From positions 744,001-808,000 of the forward strand of contig NZ_BLKW01000004.1 of NCBI RefSeq assembly GCF_010723305.1: a stretch of 64,000 nt of DNA. The letters run 5' to 3'. The translations under genes were made by a program, and so were the position numbers. Every line of letters starts with the position of its first letter. Position 1 is the stretch's first letter. Under the pieces are notes generated by a model. The model was given only the letters and a program-made list of their open reading frames with translations, ran no database searches and had not been told where the DNA came from. Shown here one piece after another: positions 1 through 9,961 of this stretch. Source of the DNA: Mycobacterium botniense. GTDB taxonomy: Bacteria; Actinomycetota; Actinomycetes; Mycobacteriales; Mycobacteriaceae.

Positions 1-1
1 C

Positions 2-262
2 GCAGCCGGGCTGGCGGTCAATCCCCGGATGATATTCGAGAACCCGACGGTCCAGCAGTTAGCTGCAGCGCTTGACTCCCCGGGCGTCGTGTCGGGCGAA
101 CAAAGCGATATCCGGTTCGCACCGATGAGCGTCTCCGGCCTTTCCGAGGCGGACCTGGCCGCAGTGACGTCGGCGTGGTTGTCGGGTGCCGATGCCGAGG
201 GCACGGCTTCGGGGACAACAGCCGCACCGCCGGACTCGACGGGGCGGGGCGGGGAGCCGTGA
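2..262 (+). CDS. mbtE: 3' end of mycobactin NRPS MbtE (partial)
   Basis: Only the last 86 codons are in the window. The frame entering at base 2 reads as the end of a peptidyl carrier domain ([13 protein letters not shown], the helix that follows the phosphopantetheine serine), then a low-complexity Ala/Gly/Thr tail to a TGA at 260-262. The stop overlaps the GTG of the next NRPS gene by four bases (GTGA), which indicates translational coupling. From synteny with mycobacterial mycobactin loci (mbtE-mbtF-mbtG) this should be MbtE, the lysine-loading module. That name comes from the neighbours, not from the fragment itself. Confidence 0.8.
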   Translation, partial: AAGLAVNPRMIFENPTVQQLAAALDSPGVVSGEQSDIRFAPMSVSGLSEADLAAVTSAWLSGADAEGTASGTTAAPPDSTGRGGEP

Positions 263-3200
263 CGACAATCCGGCAATCGAACGCCGCGGCGGGTATCGAG
301 GACGTGATGGCGCTCAGCCCGCTTCAGGAGGGGCTGTACTCGCTCACTACTTTGGCGGAGTTCACCGAAGCCGGACCGGCCGACGATCCGTACGTGATCG
401 GGATGGCTGCCGATATATTGGGAAACCTCGACGTCGGTCTGCTGCGCGAGTGCACGGCAAAGATGTTGGTTCGCCACCCGAACCTGCGGGCCAGCTTTGT
501 CAGCCGCGGGATTCCGCGCCCCGTGCAGATTGTGCCGACACGCGTCGACCTGCCTTGGCGTCACGTTACGGCCACACCCGCTACTGTCGCGGCGCTGGAG
601 ACCGAGGAACGCAGGCGGCCTTTCGATTTCGAACGCAAACCGGCAATCCGCTTTCTGCTCATCGAACTACCAGACGCCCAATGGCGTTTCGTGATCACTG
701 CCCATCACATCGTGATCGACGGCTGGTCGCTGCCCGTGTTCGCCGACGAGCTGTTCACCCTGTACTGCGCCGGCGGGGATCTCGATGCGCTACCTGAGGC
801 GCCGCGCCCGTACCGGGACTACATCGGATGGCTGGCAAACCGTGACGCCGATGCCAGCCGGCAAGTGTGGCGCGAGTATCTCGCCGGGTTGTCGGGTCCG
901 ACGCTGCTGTCTGCCGCGATGGGCGGCGAGCACCTCGGAGCGGGTCTGCCGCGCCGCACCGAGGTGCGTAGCGACGCGGCCGCCACCGCACGGTTGGTCG
1001 ACGGTGCCCGCGCACGCGGGATCACCGTCAATACGCTGCTGCAGACGGCCTGGGCGCTGGTGTTGTCGCGGCTGACCGGCCGCACAGATGTGGTTTTCGG
1101 TGTCACAGTGTCTGGCCGCCCGCCCGAGATGGCCGGCGTCGAAACCATGATCGGCCTGTTCATCAATACCGTTCCGCTGCGGGTACGTCTCGACGGCCGG
1201 GCGACTGTCGGTACGCAATGCCATGGCGTGCAAAAAGATGCGGCGATGTTACGCGAGCACAGCTACCTAGGGCACGCAGAACTGCGAGCACTTGGCGGTG
1301 TCGGTGAGATGTTCGACACCCTGTTCGTCTATGAAAACTTTCCCCGCGGGGGACTTTCTGGAGACAGCGAATTACGTGCTGCCGGTGTCACATTCCGCCC
1401 GGCAACGTTGGAGAGCCTGTCGCATTTCCCGGTCGCGCTGGCCGTGCATATGGCTGGACGGTCGCTGGTCATGCTGGTCGAGGTGCTCGACGGCGCGCTG
1501 GGCTCCACCACCGGCGCCATGCTGGGCCGCCGGGTGCTGACCACCGCTGAGCGGCTGCTGTCGATGTGGGACCGGCGGCTGGACGAGGTCAGTGTGCTTC
1601 TCGACGACGAGGCGGCGCCGCTGGGCACTGCGCGGTCGTGGCAGAAACCACCGGCGGCGACTGGCATCCACACCCGGTTCACCGCGATCGCCGGAAAGAT
1701 GCCCGACGCCGTGGCGCTGAGCTGGGCGGGCGGAGAGATGCGCTATCACGAGGTGGATGCTGCGGCGAACCGGCTCGCCGCGTTGCTGGCCGCCCGCGGC
1801 GCGGGGACCGAAACTCCGGTTGCGATACGACTGGCCCGCGGTCCGGCGTACATCGTGGCTATGCTCGCGATTCTGAAAGTCGGCGCGGTGTGCGTGCCGC
1901 TGGAGCCGGGAATGCCGCCTGAACGTGTCAATTCGATTCTGCGCCAAACGAATGCGGCGATCGTTGTCGACGAGGGCCTGGTCGCGCTCGCTGAGCGGTG
2001 TGCCAGCGACTTCCGGCCTGTCGATGTGGATTCGGACCAGGCCGCATACGTGGTGTTCACCTCCGGAACGACCGGAGAACCTAAGGGTGTCATCGGAACT
2101 CATGCTGCTTTGAGTGCGTACGCCGACGATCACATCGACACCGTGCTGCGACCCGCCGCCGCTCGGTTAGGCCGCACGCTCCGTATCGCCCATACCTGGT
2201 CGTTCGCGTTCGACGCCTCCTGGCAACCGTTGGCGGGGTTGTTGGACGGGCACACCGTGCACATCGTCGACCAGCACACCCAGCCCGACGCTGAGGCGCT
2301 GGTAGCCAGCCTCGCCGAGCACCGTGTCGACATGATCGACACCACACCGTCGATGTTTGCCCAACTCCGTGCCTGTGGTTTGTTGACGAGCGTGCCCCTG
2401 CAGGTGCTGGCACTCGGCGGCGAAGCCGTCGGCGCGGCGGCTTGGTCGGCCATCCGCTTCGAGTGTGCCCGTACCCCGTTGGCCGCCTACAACTGCTACG
2501 GCCCCACCGAGACCACAGTGGAAGCGGTGGTCGCCGCCGTCGCCGAACACGAGAAACCGTCCATCGGGCGGCCGACTCGCTCCACCCGCGGCTACGTCCT
2601 GGACTCGGCTTTGCGGCCAGTGGCGTATGGGGCGATCGGCGAACTGTATTTGGCCGGTGGGCAGGTGGCCCGCGGCTATCTCGGTCGGCCTGGGGAAACC
2701 AGCCATCGATTCGTCGCCGACCCGTTCACCGCCGGTGAGCGGATGTACCGTACCGGGGATCTGGTGCGCCGAGACCCCGACGGCTCGCTGTGCTATCTCG
2801 GCCGCGCCGACACGCAGGTCCAGATCCGTGGTCATCGCGTCGAACCCGGCGAAATCGCCGCTGCACTCGAGTCGCACCCGGCTGTGCAGCAGGCGGGTGT
2901 GCTGGTCCGCACACAGCAGGGTGGCCCGCGGTTGACCGCCTATGTCGTGAGTACGGACATGAATGGCGACGGTGGCCCCTCCCCTGCCGATCTGCGCCAA
3001 CTGCTCAGCTCCCGGCTCCCGCGCTACATGATTCCGCACCGCATTGTCGTCGTCGACGCGATCCCGTTGACCGCCAACGGCAAGGTCGACGAAGCTGCCC
3101 TGGCGGCGATTGATAGCGCGGCTGGAACGGCGCCACAAGCGATACCCGAAACCCCCACCGAAACCGCGCTGGCCGACGTGCTCTCTGAACTGCTCGGCAT

Positions 3201-4662
3201 CCCGGACGTGGATGTGACCACCGAGTTTCTGCAGCTGGGCGTGGACAGCATCATGGCGCTGTCGGTGGTACAGGCAGCGCGGCGGCGCGGGATCCGGCTG
3301 CGGGCCCGGCTGATCCTCGAATGCACCACGATCCGCGAGTTGGCCGCCGCGATCGACGCTGAAGCCGGCACAGGAATCCGGCAGGCCGACGATACGGGCG
3401 GCCCGATTCCGCTGCTGCCCAACGCGCACTGGCTCTACGAATATGGTGAGCCGCGGCGGCTGGCGCAGATCGAAGCCATCCGGCTGCCTGACGGGATCAG
3501 CGGCGAACACGTCCGGGCTGCGCTGGCCAGCATTCTCGACGCTCACGAAGTGCTGCGCTGCCGGCTCGACCGTGCCGCGATGACGCTATGTCCGGCCCGG
3601 CCCGACGAGGTGCTCACCGAGATCCGTGTTGACCAGGACCTGCGGTCAGCAGTCGCGGCACACGCCCAAAGCCTGACCGACCGTCTGGATCCCGAACGGG
3701 GAACGATGATCGCGGCAGCGTGGCTCTGGTCCCCGAATGGACACAGTGTGCTCCTGCTGGCCGCCCACGTGCTGGCGATGGACCTGGCATCGTGGCGTGT
3801 GGTGTTGGGCGAACTCGACGCTGCACTATCCGCGGCGGCGGGAGATCACGTTGTGCCGGTGTGCGAGCACACCAGTTACCGGCGGTGGGCGGCGGCGCTC
3901 ACCGAGCGCGCCGCCCGCCTGTGTGACGTGTCGTTCTGGCTGTCCCAACTCCGGGGCGAGGATCCTGCGCTGGGGAAACGGCGGGTGTGCGCCGCCTCGG
4001 ACCGGGCCCGCGACTTGCAGGTGTGGTGGGCGGCCATCGACCCCGGGACCACGCGCCGACTGGTGCATTCCGGTGTGCCGATGTTCGACCTGCTGGTTGC
4101 GGCGGCATCGGCGATGGTCACCCGGTGGCGGCAGACCCGCGGCCAACCAACCCCGGCGCCGTTGCTGGCGCTGGAAACACACGGCCGCGCCGATGCAGTG
4201 GTCGAGGGCGCCGACACCAGCGACACCGTGGGACTGCTCAGCGCCATCTACCCGCTGCGGGTGGATACGGCCGACCCACGGCGGGTCGCGGAGCTGCTGG
4301 CGATGGTCCCCGGTGACGGACTCGACTATGGCCTGCTGCGTTACCTGCGGCCGGATACCGCGCGACAACTGGCCGCGTTCCCGGGACCGCAGTTGTTGCT
4401 GAACTACCTTGGTCGCATCGACCTCGGCGGCAGTGGCGGTGGGTTGCGGCTGGACCGCGAACTGCTCGGTGGGATGCCTGCGATCCCGGAGCCCGACGCC
4501 GCAGTACGCCACGAGTTAACCGTGTTCGCGGCCGTGCTGGGCGGCAACGATCAGCCGGTGCTGGTGACGCAGTGGCGGGCGCTGCCCGACATTCTCACTG
4601 ACGCGGACGTCACTGCGCTACAAGAAATGTGGAGCGACGCGTTACAGGGGATGGTGACATGA
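259..4662 (+). CDS. mbtF: mycobactin non-ribosomal peptide synthetase MbtF
   Basis: About 1467 residues starting at a GTG that overlaps the previous stop; a longer in-frame start would lie deep inside mbtE. Domains in order: condensation (HHIVIDG at about 149-155), adenylation ([10 protein letters not shown] near 600, YGPTETT near 746, YRTGDL near 830, NGK near 939), carrier protein (LGVDSIMAL near 992, the Ser carrying phosphopantetheine), and a C-terminal epimerase/condensation-like domain ending in [10 protein letters not shown]. In mycobactin assembly this module is thought to load the second lysine, which becomes the terminal cyclised hydroxylysine. In the C-terminal domain the HHxxxDG motif is replaced by AHVLAMDL near 1169, so epimerase chemistry is doubtful. 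The gene is coupled to mbtG by an ATGA overlap. Cytosolic megasynthase. Confidence 0.93.
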   Translation: MTTIRQSNAAAGIEDVMALSPLQEGLYSLTTLAEFTEAGPADDPYVIGMAADILGNLDVGLLRECTAKMLVRHPNLRASFVSRGIPRPVQIVPTRVDLPWRHVTATPATVAALETEERRRPFDFERKPAIRFLLIELPDAQWRFVITAHHIVIDGWSLPVFADELFTLYCAGGDLDALPEAPRPYRDYIGWLANRDADASRQVWREYLAGLSGPTLLSAAMGGEHLGAGLPRRTEVRSDAAATARLVDGARARGITVNTLLQTAWALVLSRLTGRTDVVFGVTVSGRPPEMAGVETMIGLFINTVPLRVRLDGRATVGTQCHGVQKDAAMLREHSYLGHAELRALGGVGEMFDTLFVYENFPRGGLSGDSELRAAGVTFRPATLESLSHFPVALAVHMAGRSLVMLVEVLDGALGSTTGAMLGRRVLTTAERLLSMWDRRLDEVSVLLDDEAAPLGTARSWQKPPAATGIHTRFTAIAGKMPDAVALSWAGGEMRYHEVDAAANRLAALLAARGAGTETPVAIRLARGPAYIVAMLAILKVGAVCVPLEPGMPPERVNSILRQTNAAIVVDEGLVALAERCASDFRPVDVDSDQAAYVVFTSGTTGEPKGVIGTHAALSAYADDHIDTVLRPAAARLGRTLRIAHTWSFAFDASWQPLAGLLDGHTVHIVDQHTQPDAEALVASLAEHRVDMIDTTPSMFAQLRACGLLTSVPLQVLALGGEAVGAAAWSAIRFECARTPLAAYNCYGPTETTVEAVVAAVAEHEKPSIGRPTRSTRGYVLDSALRPVAYGAIGELYLAGGQVARGYLGRPGETSHRFVADPFTAGERMYRTGDLVRRDPDGSLCYLGRADTQVQIRGHRVEPGEIAAALESHPAVQQAGVLVRTQQGGPRLTAYVVSTDMNGDGGPSPADLRQLLSSRLPRYMIPHRIVVVDAIPLTANGKVDEAALAAIDSAAGTAPQAIPETPTETALADVLSELLGIPDVDVTTEFLQLGVDSIMALSVVQAARRRGIRLRARLILECTTIRELAAAIDAEAGTGIRQADDTGGPIPLLPNAHWLYEYGEPRRLAQIEAIRLPDGISGEHVRAALASILDAHEVLRCRLDRAAMTLCPARPDEVLTEIRVDQDLRSAVAAHAQSLTDRLDPERGTMIAAAWLWSPNGHSVLLLAAHVLAMDLASWRVVLGELDAALSAAAGDHVVPVCEHTSYRRWAAALTERAARLCDVSFWLSQLRGEDPALGKRRVCAASDRARDLQVWWAAIDPGTTRRLVHSGVPMFDLLVAAASAMVTRWRQTRGQPTPAPLLALETHGRADAVVEGADTSDTVGLLSAIYPLRVDTADPRRVAELLAMVPGDGLDYGLLRYLRPDTARQLAAFPGPQLLLNYLGRIDLGGSGGGLRLDRELLGGMPAIPEPDAAVRHELTVFAAVLGGNDQPVLVTQWRALPDILTDADVTALQEMWSDALQGMVT

Positions 4663-5957
4663 CGACACTGGCGGTGCTGGGCGCCGGGGCCAAAGCGGTC
4701 GCTGTTGCGGCCAAGGCATCGGTGTTACGCGACATGGGGATCGACACCCCCGACATCATCGCCGTCGAACGGATCGGGGTGGGCGCCAATTGGCAGGCCA
4801 GTGGCGGCTGGACCGACGGGGTCCACCGGCTGGGCACCAGCCCGGAAAAAGATGTCGGTTTCCCCTACCGGTCATCGCTGGTGCCGCGGCGCAACGCCGA
4901 ACTCGACGAACGGATGACCCGATACAGCTGGCAGTCGTTTTTGATCGCCACCGCGTCGTTCGCCGAATGGATCGACCGCGGCAGACCGGCGCCCACCCAT
5001 GGTCGATGGGGACAGTACCTGCGTTGGGTGGCCGATCAGGTCGGCCTGAACATCGTCCAGGGCGAAGTGGACGAGCTCGCAGTCGCCGGGGACCGCTGGG
5101 CGGTGCACACCCACGACACCACGGTGTATGCCGAGGCCCTGATGATCACTGGGCCCGGACAGGCGGAGCGATCGTTGTTGCCCGGCAATCCGCGAGTCCT
5201 TTCGATCGCGCAGTTCTGGGACCGTGCTGCCGCGCACGACCGCATCACCGCCGAACGGGTGGCAGTGATCGGCGGCGGCGAGACCGCTGCGTCGATTCTC
5301 GATGAACTGTTCCACCACCGGGTTTCGACTATTACGGTCATCACCCCGCAGGTGACGTTGTTCACCCGCGGCGAGAGTTTCTTCGAGAACTCGCTGTTCT
5401 CCGACCCCACCGACTGGGCAGCGCTGACGCTGGAAGAACGTCGTGACGCGATCGCCCGCACCGACCGCGGGGTGTTCTCGGCGAGCGTGCAGGAGGCGCT
5501 GCTGGCCGACGACCGGATCCATCACCTGCGCGGGCGGGTCGCACACGCGGTCCCGCGCGACGGGCAGATCAGGCTCACGCTCAGCAGTAACCGGGGCAGC
5601 GAAAACCTGGAAACTGTGCACGGTTTTGACCTGGTGATCGACGCCTCGGGCGCCGACCCGATGTGGTTCACCTCGCTGTTCAGCCAGGACGCGCTGGACC
5701 TGCTGGAGTTGGGCCTGGGTGGGCCACTGACCGCGGACAGTGTGCAGGAAGCGATCGGCTACGACTTATCCGTCATCGATGTCACGCCGAAGCTGTTCCT
5801 GCCGAACCTGGCCGGGCTCAACCAGGGGCCCGGATTTCCCAACCTGAGCTGCCTGGGGCTGCTATCCGATCGGGTGCTGGGGGCTGAACTGCGCGCGAGT
5901 ACCCCTGCGGATAAACCCGCGATCAGCAGAAACGATGAACAGCAACCCCTGCGATGA
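4659..5957 (+). CDS. mbtG: L-lysine N6-monooxygenase MbtG
   Basis: 432 residues from the ATG that overlaps the mbtF stop (ATGA); an in-frame ATG 30 bases upstream lies inside mbtF and is less likely. The protein is a flavin-dependent N-hydroxylase of the lysine/ornithine monooxygenase family. It has an N-terminal dinucleotide fold ([13 protein letters not shown], near residue 6) and an internal NADPH fold ([10 protein letters not shown], about 203-212). It hydroxylates the lysine side chains that become the hydroxamate iron ligands of mycobactin. It is the last intact gene of the operon here, because the mbtH that follows is broken. Length and position agree with the M. tuberculosis gene. Confidence 0.92.
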   Translation: MTTLAVLGAGAKAVAVAAKASVLRDMGIDTPDIIAVERIGVGANWQASGGWTDGVHRLGTSPEKDVGFPYRSSLVPRRNAELDERMTRYSWQSFLIATASFAEWIDRGRPAPTHGRWGQYLRWVADQVGLNIVQGEVDELAVAGDRWAVHTHDTTVYAEALMITGPGQAERSLLPGNPRVLSIAQFWDRAAAHDRITAERVAVIGGGETAASILDELFHHRVSTITVITPQVTLFTRGESFFENSLFSDPTDWAALTLEERRDAIARTDRGVFSASVQEALLADDRIHHLRGRVAHAVPRDGQIRLTLSSNRGSENLETVHGFDLVIDASGADPMWFTSLFSQDALDLLELGLGGPLTADSVQEAIGYDLSVIDVTPKLFLPNLAGLNQGPGFPNLSCLGLLSDRVLGAELRASTPADKPAISRNDEQQPLR

Positions 5958-6140
5958 CGACCGGCGCACCGGGTTTTGCGCTAGTCAATCCACAAAGCAA
6001 CACGGCCTGTGGCCGCTTCCCGTCGAGGCAACGCCGGGCGGCGGGTGGTATTCGGCGAAGCCAGCGGCGCAGTCCGGCAGCGACATATCGCGCACAAAGC
6101 GATCCACCGGCGAGCCCGGGAGCCGGCACGAAGGCGATTA
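5935..6140 (+). pseudogene. mbtH: mbtH remnant, frameshifted
   Basis: MbtH-like proteins are about 70-residue chaperones that bind NRPS adenylation domains. Their conserved elements are scattered here over three frames. Frame 1 from the ATG at 5935 gives MNSNPCDDD and later QHGLWPLPVEA. Frame 2 gives FALVNPQSN. Frame 3 gives RRVVFGEASGA, followed by a decayed IAHKAIHRRARE that can be laid over the usual Y-I-x-H-N-W-x-D-I-R-P-x-S-L-R-E tail. No single frame holds more than a third of the family signature, so at least two indels plus substitutions have accumulated. The start overlaps the end of mbtG by 23 bases, as expected for the last operon gene. Several lesions in 200 bases argue for true decay over a single read error. 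Confidence 0.82.
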
Positions 6141-6148
6141 CGGCAGGC

Positions 6149-6177
6149 TAACGGTGGTCGGGTTGTTGTAATACAAT
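6149..6177 (+). promoter_or_regulatory. candidate sigma-A-type promoter of cfp2
   Basis: A good -10 hexamer TACAAT lies at 6172-6177, with a weak -35 (TAACGG) 17 bases upstream. The -10 sits inside a short near-palindrome (TTGTAATACAA). It would give an untranslated leader of roughly 75-80 bases before cfp2. Inferred from sequence only. Confidence 0.35.
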
Positions 6178-6261
6178 CGCTCGAGCCCGCGACACCTACC
6201 GGCGTAAACCTGATTTAGCCTGCACCGATACCGACGTTGTCGTCTGATCGAAGGGACACCC

Positions 6262-6798
6262 ATGACCAAAGTTTTCGCCAGCAGCATGGCAGTGGTGGCC
6301 GCAGTCGGAGCCGCGGCCACCGGCGCCACCGGTAGTGTCGGCAGTACCTTGCTGACGGTCCACGTGCAGCCCGTCGTGCTCAGCGCACCGATTCCGCTGG
6401 ACCCGCCGCCGGCACCCAACCCGCCGCCGGCGCCGAACCAGCCGCCGGCGGCGAACCTGCCGAGCGCCGAGCAGTTATCCGCCCTTTGCACACAAGTGAC
6501 CGATCCTGGTGTGTCGTATACCACCAAGACCAATCTGGTCCAGGGCGGTATCAGTCCGGACGAGGGCCATTCGGCCGACCACGAGCTCAGAAAAGCCTAC
6601 CGGGACGGGAAGTTTCCGCTGTCGTTCAACGTGACGAATATCCAGCCCGCCGGCCCGAATGCCACCGCTGACGTGACCATCACGGGCCCGAAGCTCGCGG
6701 CGCCGGTTACCCAGAACTACACGTTCGTCAACGACGGTGGGAACTGGATAATGTCGCACGAGTCCGCGGTGGCGTTGTTGCAGGCGGCCACTGCCTGA
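6262..6798 (+). CDS. cfp2: secreted low-molecular-weight antigen CFP2/MTB12-like
   Basis: 178 residues from an ATG with a GAAGGGA ribosome site about 7 bases upstream. An Ala-rich signal peptide (roughly residues 1-25) is followed by a Val/Leu-rich stretch and a proline-rich segment (DPPPAPNPPPAPNQPP, about 50-66). The rest is a compact globular domain (PSAEQLSALC to the end) with the HEL-type pattern of mycobacterial low-molecular-weight antigen MTB12. It is exported; its molecular function is unknown. It occupies the same place next to mbtH as cfp2 does in M. tuberculosis. The extended Pro/Asn repeats may vary between strains. Confidence 0.88.
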   Translation: MTKVFASSMAVVAAVGAAATGATGSVGSTLLTVHVQPVVLSAPIPLDPPPAPNPPPAPNQPPAANLPSAEQLSALCTQVTDPGVSYTTKTNLVQGGISPDEGHSADHELRKAYRDGKFPLSFNVTNIQPAGPNATADVTITGPKLAAPVTQNYTFVNDGGNWIMSHESAVALLQAATA

Positions 6799-6821
6799 CC
6801 GCGGCCGCGCCGGGGCGGGTC

Positions 6822-7696
6822 TCACTGGCCGGTCGCGCTGAGGTCGAGTCGGGCGATGCGTGCCGGGTCGGCCAGTACGTCGATCGCGGTGATCTGCCCC
6901 TCGCGCACGAGGAACCCCATGACGGCGACCGGCCGGCCGCGCACGACGATGACCGCCCCCGCGGTGCCATGGACGGTAGCGGGGCGCACTTCTCGTTCTG
7001 CTGCCGCGTAACCGCGCGCCAGTTCGGCCACCGCCGACGCACCCCGCTCGAAGCGGACCGCTCCCGGACCGAAGTCGCCGCGCAGCACCACATCGGGGTG
7101 CAGCACCGACACCAACCGGTCGAAGTCACCGGCGCGCCCGGCCGCGAAGAAGGCATCCACCACCTCAGCCTGGGCCCTGAGGTCGGTGTCTGCAATGACG
7201 TCCGCGTCCCGGATACGGCGACGGGCCCGGCTGGCGAGCTTGCGGGTCGCCTCCGGCGAGCGCTCGACTATCGGAGCGAGTTGATCGAACGGCACGGCGA
7301 ACACGTCGTGCAGCACAAACACCAGCCGCTCCTCCGGGGACAACGTGTCCAGCACCGCGGACAACACAACGCCAGTCCCACAGCGTCGGCCAGCATGGCC
7401 CGGTGCTCGGGATCGACCTCGCCGGCCGGATCTAGCACAGGGTCGGGTAACTGTGCGACACGTTCTCAGTGGATGCGCCGAGCGCGCAACGTGTTCAGGC
7501 AAATGCGTGCCACCACGGTCGTCAGCCAGGCCTCAAGATTCGCCAGGTTCTCAGTGCGGCCGCGGCTCAACCGCAGCCACGCTTCCTGCACGGCGTCCTC
7601 GGCGTCGTCGATCGAGCCCAGCATGCGGTAGGCGACAGCGCGCAAATGCGGGCGTGCTGCCTCGAAACCCGCGGTCAGCGCCGCATCGGCGGTCAC
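6822..7696 (-). pseudogene. ECF41-type RNA polymerase sigma factor, broken
   Basis: Two reading frames together make one ECF sigma factor of the SigJ/ECF41 type. The 5' part, from the GTG at 7696, carries sigma region 2 (RAVAYRMLGSIDDAEDAVQEAWLRL) and stops at a TGA (7466-7468) right after RARRIH. Translation past that stop continues sensibly (ERVAQLPDPVLDPAGEVDPEHRAMLADAVGLAL) and then needs a one-base shift near 7367. There region 4 (LDTLSPEERLVFVLHDVF) and a SnoaL-like C-terminal domain resume and run to 6822. So there are two lesions: an in-frame stop and a frameshift. The GTG overlaps the stop of the upstream AhpD-like gene, which is the usual partner arrangement of ECF41 factors. Confidence 0.82.
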
Positions 7697-8301
7697 ATCA
7701 CACCGGTGTGCCGGCCGGTGTCGGGCCGCGCGCACACCTTCCCGTCGGAAAAGCCCGCGGATTCGATGCCCAGCGCGGTGTTGAACCGGGCCCGCAGATT
7801 GCCCAGCGTGATGACGTGGGTGAGCGCGACGAGTTGCGCGGTGTCGAAATGCGCTCGCAGGCTGTCGAAAAGCTCATCGCCCACGTCAACAGGGGTGCGG
7901 CTGATCGCCGTCGCGTACTCCAGTATCAGCTTGTCGACATCGGAGAAGCATGAAGCGCTCCGGTAGTTGGACAGCGCGAGCAATTCCTCGTCGGTAATTC
8001 CCCACCCGCGCGCGATCTGCGAACCGAGGTCGATGCAGTACGCGCAACGCACCGTCGTCGCCGCCTTGAGTTCGGCGAGCGCCCTGTGCCGCGGACTGAG
8101 GATGTCCAGTTTCGACTCGGCCAGCTCCAACCGCCCGTAGGCGTTGAGCAACTGAGGGATGTGCGCATACATCCGCAGGGGTTCGAGCATGGTCGCGGTT
8201 TCCAGACCGGTCATCTGCTTGAGGCGTCGCCGGGTGAAGAAGAAGGCGATCTTCGCGCCCAGGCTGGCGTCGCGGTCGGAGACTCCGGCAAGCCGTGACA
8301 T
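7693..8301 (-). CDS. carboxymuconolactone decarboxylase/AhpD-like protein
   Basis: 202 residues, alkylhydroperoxidase-like fold. The redox motif is CAYC (C86, C89) in VRCAYCIDLG; the position where AhpD proteins have a histidine after CxxC is glycine here. The AhpD core of helices is recognisable (ALAELKAATTVRCAYC, then LALTHVITLGNLRARFN). ECF41 sigma factors are typically encoded beside such a gene, whose product is taken to be their regulatory target. Here the stop overlaps the sigma start (GTGA), but the sigma gene is broken, so this partner is orphaned. The substrate is unknown. This pair is inserted between cfp2 and the Rv2375-like gene relative to M. tuberculosis. Confidence 0.82.
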   Translation of the reverse strand: MSRLAGVSDRDASLGAKIAFFFTRRRLKQMTGLETATMLEPLRMYAHIPQLLNAYGRLELAESKLDILSPRHRALAELKAATTVRCAYCIDLGSQIARGWGITDEELLALSNYRSASCFSDVDKLILEYATAISRTPVDVGDELFDSLRAHFDTAQLVALTHVITLGNLRARFNTALGIESAGFSDGKVCARPDTGRHTGVM

Positions 8302-8375
8302 GTGTTCCCTCCTGACAGGTGCACCGATCTTTGTTACTTCGACACCCGTCGCGGGCGGAATGTGACGACGAGCAA

Positions 8376-8690
8376 TTAAACCTGCCGGTACCCCGGCCCA
8401 TCCATGTCGAATACCCGCGCATGCAACACCGTGCGATTACGCAGCGCCGCGCGCACCGCCCGGTGCAGCCCGTCCTCGAGATAGACCACGCCCTTCCACT
8501 TCACCGCGTGCGGGAACAGGTCGCCGTAGAACGTAGAGTCTTCTGATAACAGCCGATCCAGCGCCAGTACCGTCGTCGTGGTGACCAGCTCATCGAGCCG
8601 GATTTGCCGCGGCGGTATCTGCGACCAGTCTCGGTAAGACAGGCCGTGGTCAGGGTAGGGCCTGCCTTCTCGCACGCCCTTGAAGATCAT
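8376..8690 (-). CDS. conserved hypothetical, Rv2375-like
   Basis: 104 residues. It resembles the small conserved mycobacterial protein Rv2375, which also lies between cfp2 and hrcA and points away from hrcA. Visible features: a basic N-terminus ([13 protein letters not shown]), the segment [17 protein letters not shown], a [26 protein letters not shown] middle, and [21 protein letters not shown] near the end. The RHRAVRAA-type helix and the DxLHRAV element look like the ParB-like or nucleotide-binding small proteins of actinobacteria, but I cannot assign a function. No signal peptide or membrane segment. Confidence 0.75.
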   Translation of the reverse strand: MIFKGVREGRPYPDHGLSYRDWSQIPPRQIRLDELVTTTTVLALDRLLSEDSTFYGDLFPHAVKWKGVVYLEDGLHRAVRAALRNRTVLHARVFDMDGPGYRQV

Positions 8691-8869
8691 CCCTGGTCGG
8701 TTCTCGCTGTGGGGCTGACCATGGTGGTAAGGCTAACGCGGCGATGCTGCGGGCCGGCAGGAGCCTTTCGCTCATGGCAGTGCCCTGCCGGCGCAGCCCG
8801 CGGTTGTCCAAAACGCTGGCTCCGCTGCTGCGGCCCGTAAAATGGACGCGGTCAAGGAGGTGGGTTTCG

Positions 8870-9901
8870 ATGGCGAGTGCTGATGAGCGCCGCTTTGAAG
8901 TGCTACGCGCCATCGTCGCCGACTTCGTCGCCACCAAAGAACCGATCGGCTCGAAGGCGCTGGTGGAGCGTCATAACCTGGGGGTCTCCTCCGCCACAAT
9001 CCGCAACGACATGGCGGTGCTGGAAGCTGAGGGCTACATTACGCAGCCGCACACCAGCTCGGGGCGAGTGCCCACCGAGAAGGGCTATCGGGAATTCGTC
9101 GATCGGCTCGACGATGTTAAGCCGCTATCCGTTGCTGAGCGGCGTGCCATCCAGAAGTTCTTGGAGTCCGGTGTCGACCTGGACGACGTGTTGCGCCGGG
9201 CAGTCAGGCTGCTGGCCCAGCTGACCCGTCAGGTGGCGATCGTGCAGTACCCGACGTTGTCAACGTCGACGGTCCGGCACGTCGAAGTGATCGCACTGAC
9301 GCCGGCGCGCTTGCTGATGATCGTCATCACCGACTCCGGCAGGGTCGACCAGCGCATCGTCGAACTCGGCGATGTCCTCGACGAACACCAGCTTTCTCGG
9401 CTGCGCGAGCTGCTCGGCCAGGCATTGGAAGGCAAAAAGCTGCCGGCGGCTTCGGTGGCGATTGCCGACCTCGCCCGGCATTTTGACGGCGGCGACGGCC
9501 TGGGCGACGCCGTCGGGCGCGCGGCGACGGTGTTGCTGGAAGCACTGGTGGAACACAACGAGGAACGACTGCTCATGGGCGGCACCGCGAACCTGACGCG
9601 CAACGCGGCCGACTTCGGTGGTTCGTTGCGTTCGATCCTGGAAGCGCTCGAGGAGCAGGTCGTGGTGTTGCGGCTGCTGGCGGCCCAGCAGGAAGCCGGC
9701 AAGGTCACGGTACGCATCGGACATGAGACCGAAGCAGAGGAGATGGCCGGCGCCTCGATGGTTTCCACGGCTTATGGCACCTCCGATACTGTTTACGGGG
9801 GTATGGGTGTACTCGGCCCGACCCGGATGGACTATCCGGGAACTATCGCTAGTGTCGCTGCGGTTGCTATGTACATCGGCGAAGTACTGGGTGCTCGGTG
9901 A
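8870..9901 (+). CDS. hrcA: heat-inducible transcription repressor HrcA
   Basis: 343 residues. The start is set at the ATG preceded by a strong AAGGAGG (8854-8860); upstream in-frame codons are not protein-like. An N-terminal winged helix ([22 protein letters not shown], with the recognition helix around SSATIRNDM) is followed by the GAF-like and dimerisation regions, ending in the HrcA signature [17 protein letters not shown]. HrcA represses chaperone operons through CIRCE elements and is itself folded by GroEL. It is followed after 60 bases by dnaJ2, the usual mycobacterial order. I see no clear CIRCE in front of hrcA. A TAAAAT at 8838-8843 could be its -10. Confidence 0.95.
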   Translation: MASADERRFEVLRAIVADFVATKEPIGSKALVERHNLGVSSATIRNDMAVLEAEGYITQPHTSSGRVPTEKGYREFVDRLDDVKPLSVAERRAIQKFLESGVDLDDVLRRAVRLLAQLTRQVAIVQYPTLSTSTVRHVEVIALTPARLLMIVITDSGRVDQRIVELGDVLDEHQLSRLRELLGQALEGKKLPAASVAIADLARHFDGGDGLGDAVGRAATVLLEALVEHNEERLLMGGTANLTRNAADFGGSLRSILEALEEQVVVLRLLAAQQEAGKVTVRIGHETEAEEMAGASMVSTAYGTSDTVYGGMGVLGPTRMDYPGTIASVAAVAMYIGEVLGAR

Positions 9902-9961
9902 CCGCGCACTCGCTGCAGCATTTGTCAACGGTCGCCTGAGGCGGGACCAGAAAGGTCAGGC

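Noticed and set aside
2167..3546. Long open frame on the minus strand inside mbtF
   Set aside because: Antisense of the NRPS adenylation domain; high-GC codon bias keeps it open; no domain recognised.
5958..6261. IdeR iron box near cfp2/mbtH
   Set aside because: No sequence close to the 19-bp IdeR consensus in this interval.
8691..8869. CIRCE element upstream of hrcA
   Set aside because: No TTAGCACTC-N9-GAGTGCTAA pair; only isolated GAGTGCT-like bases inside the coding start.
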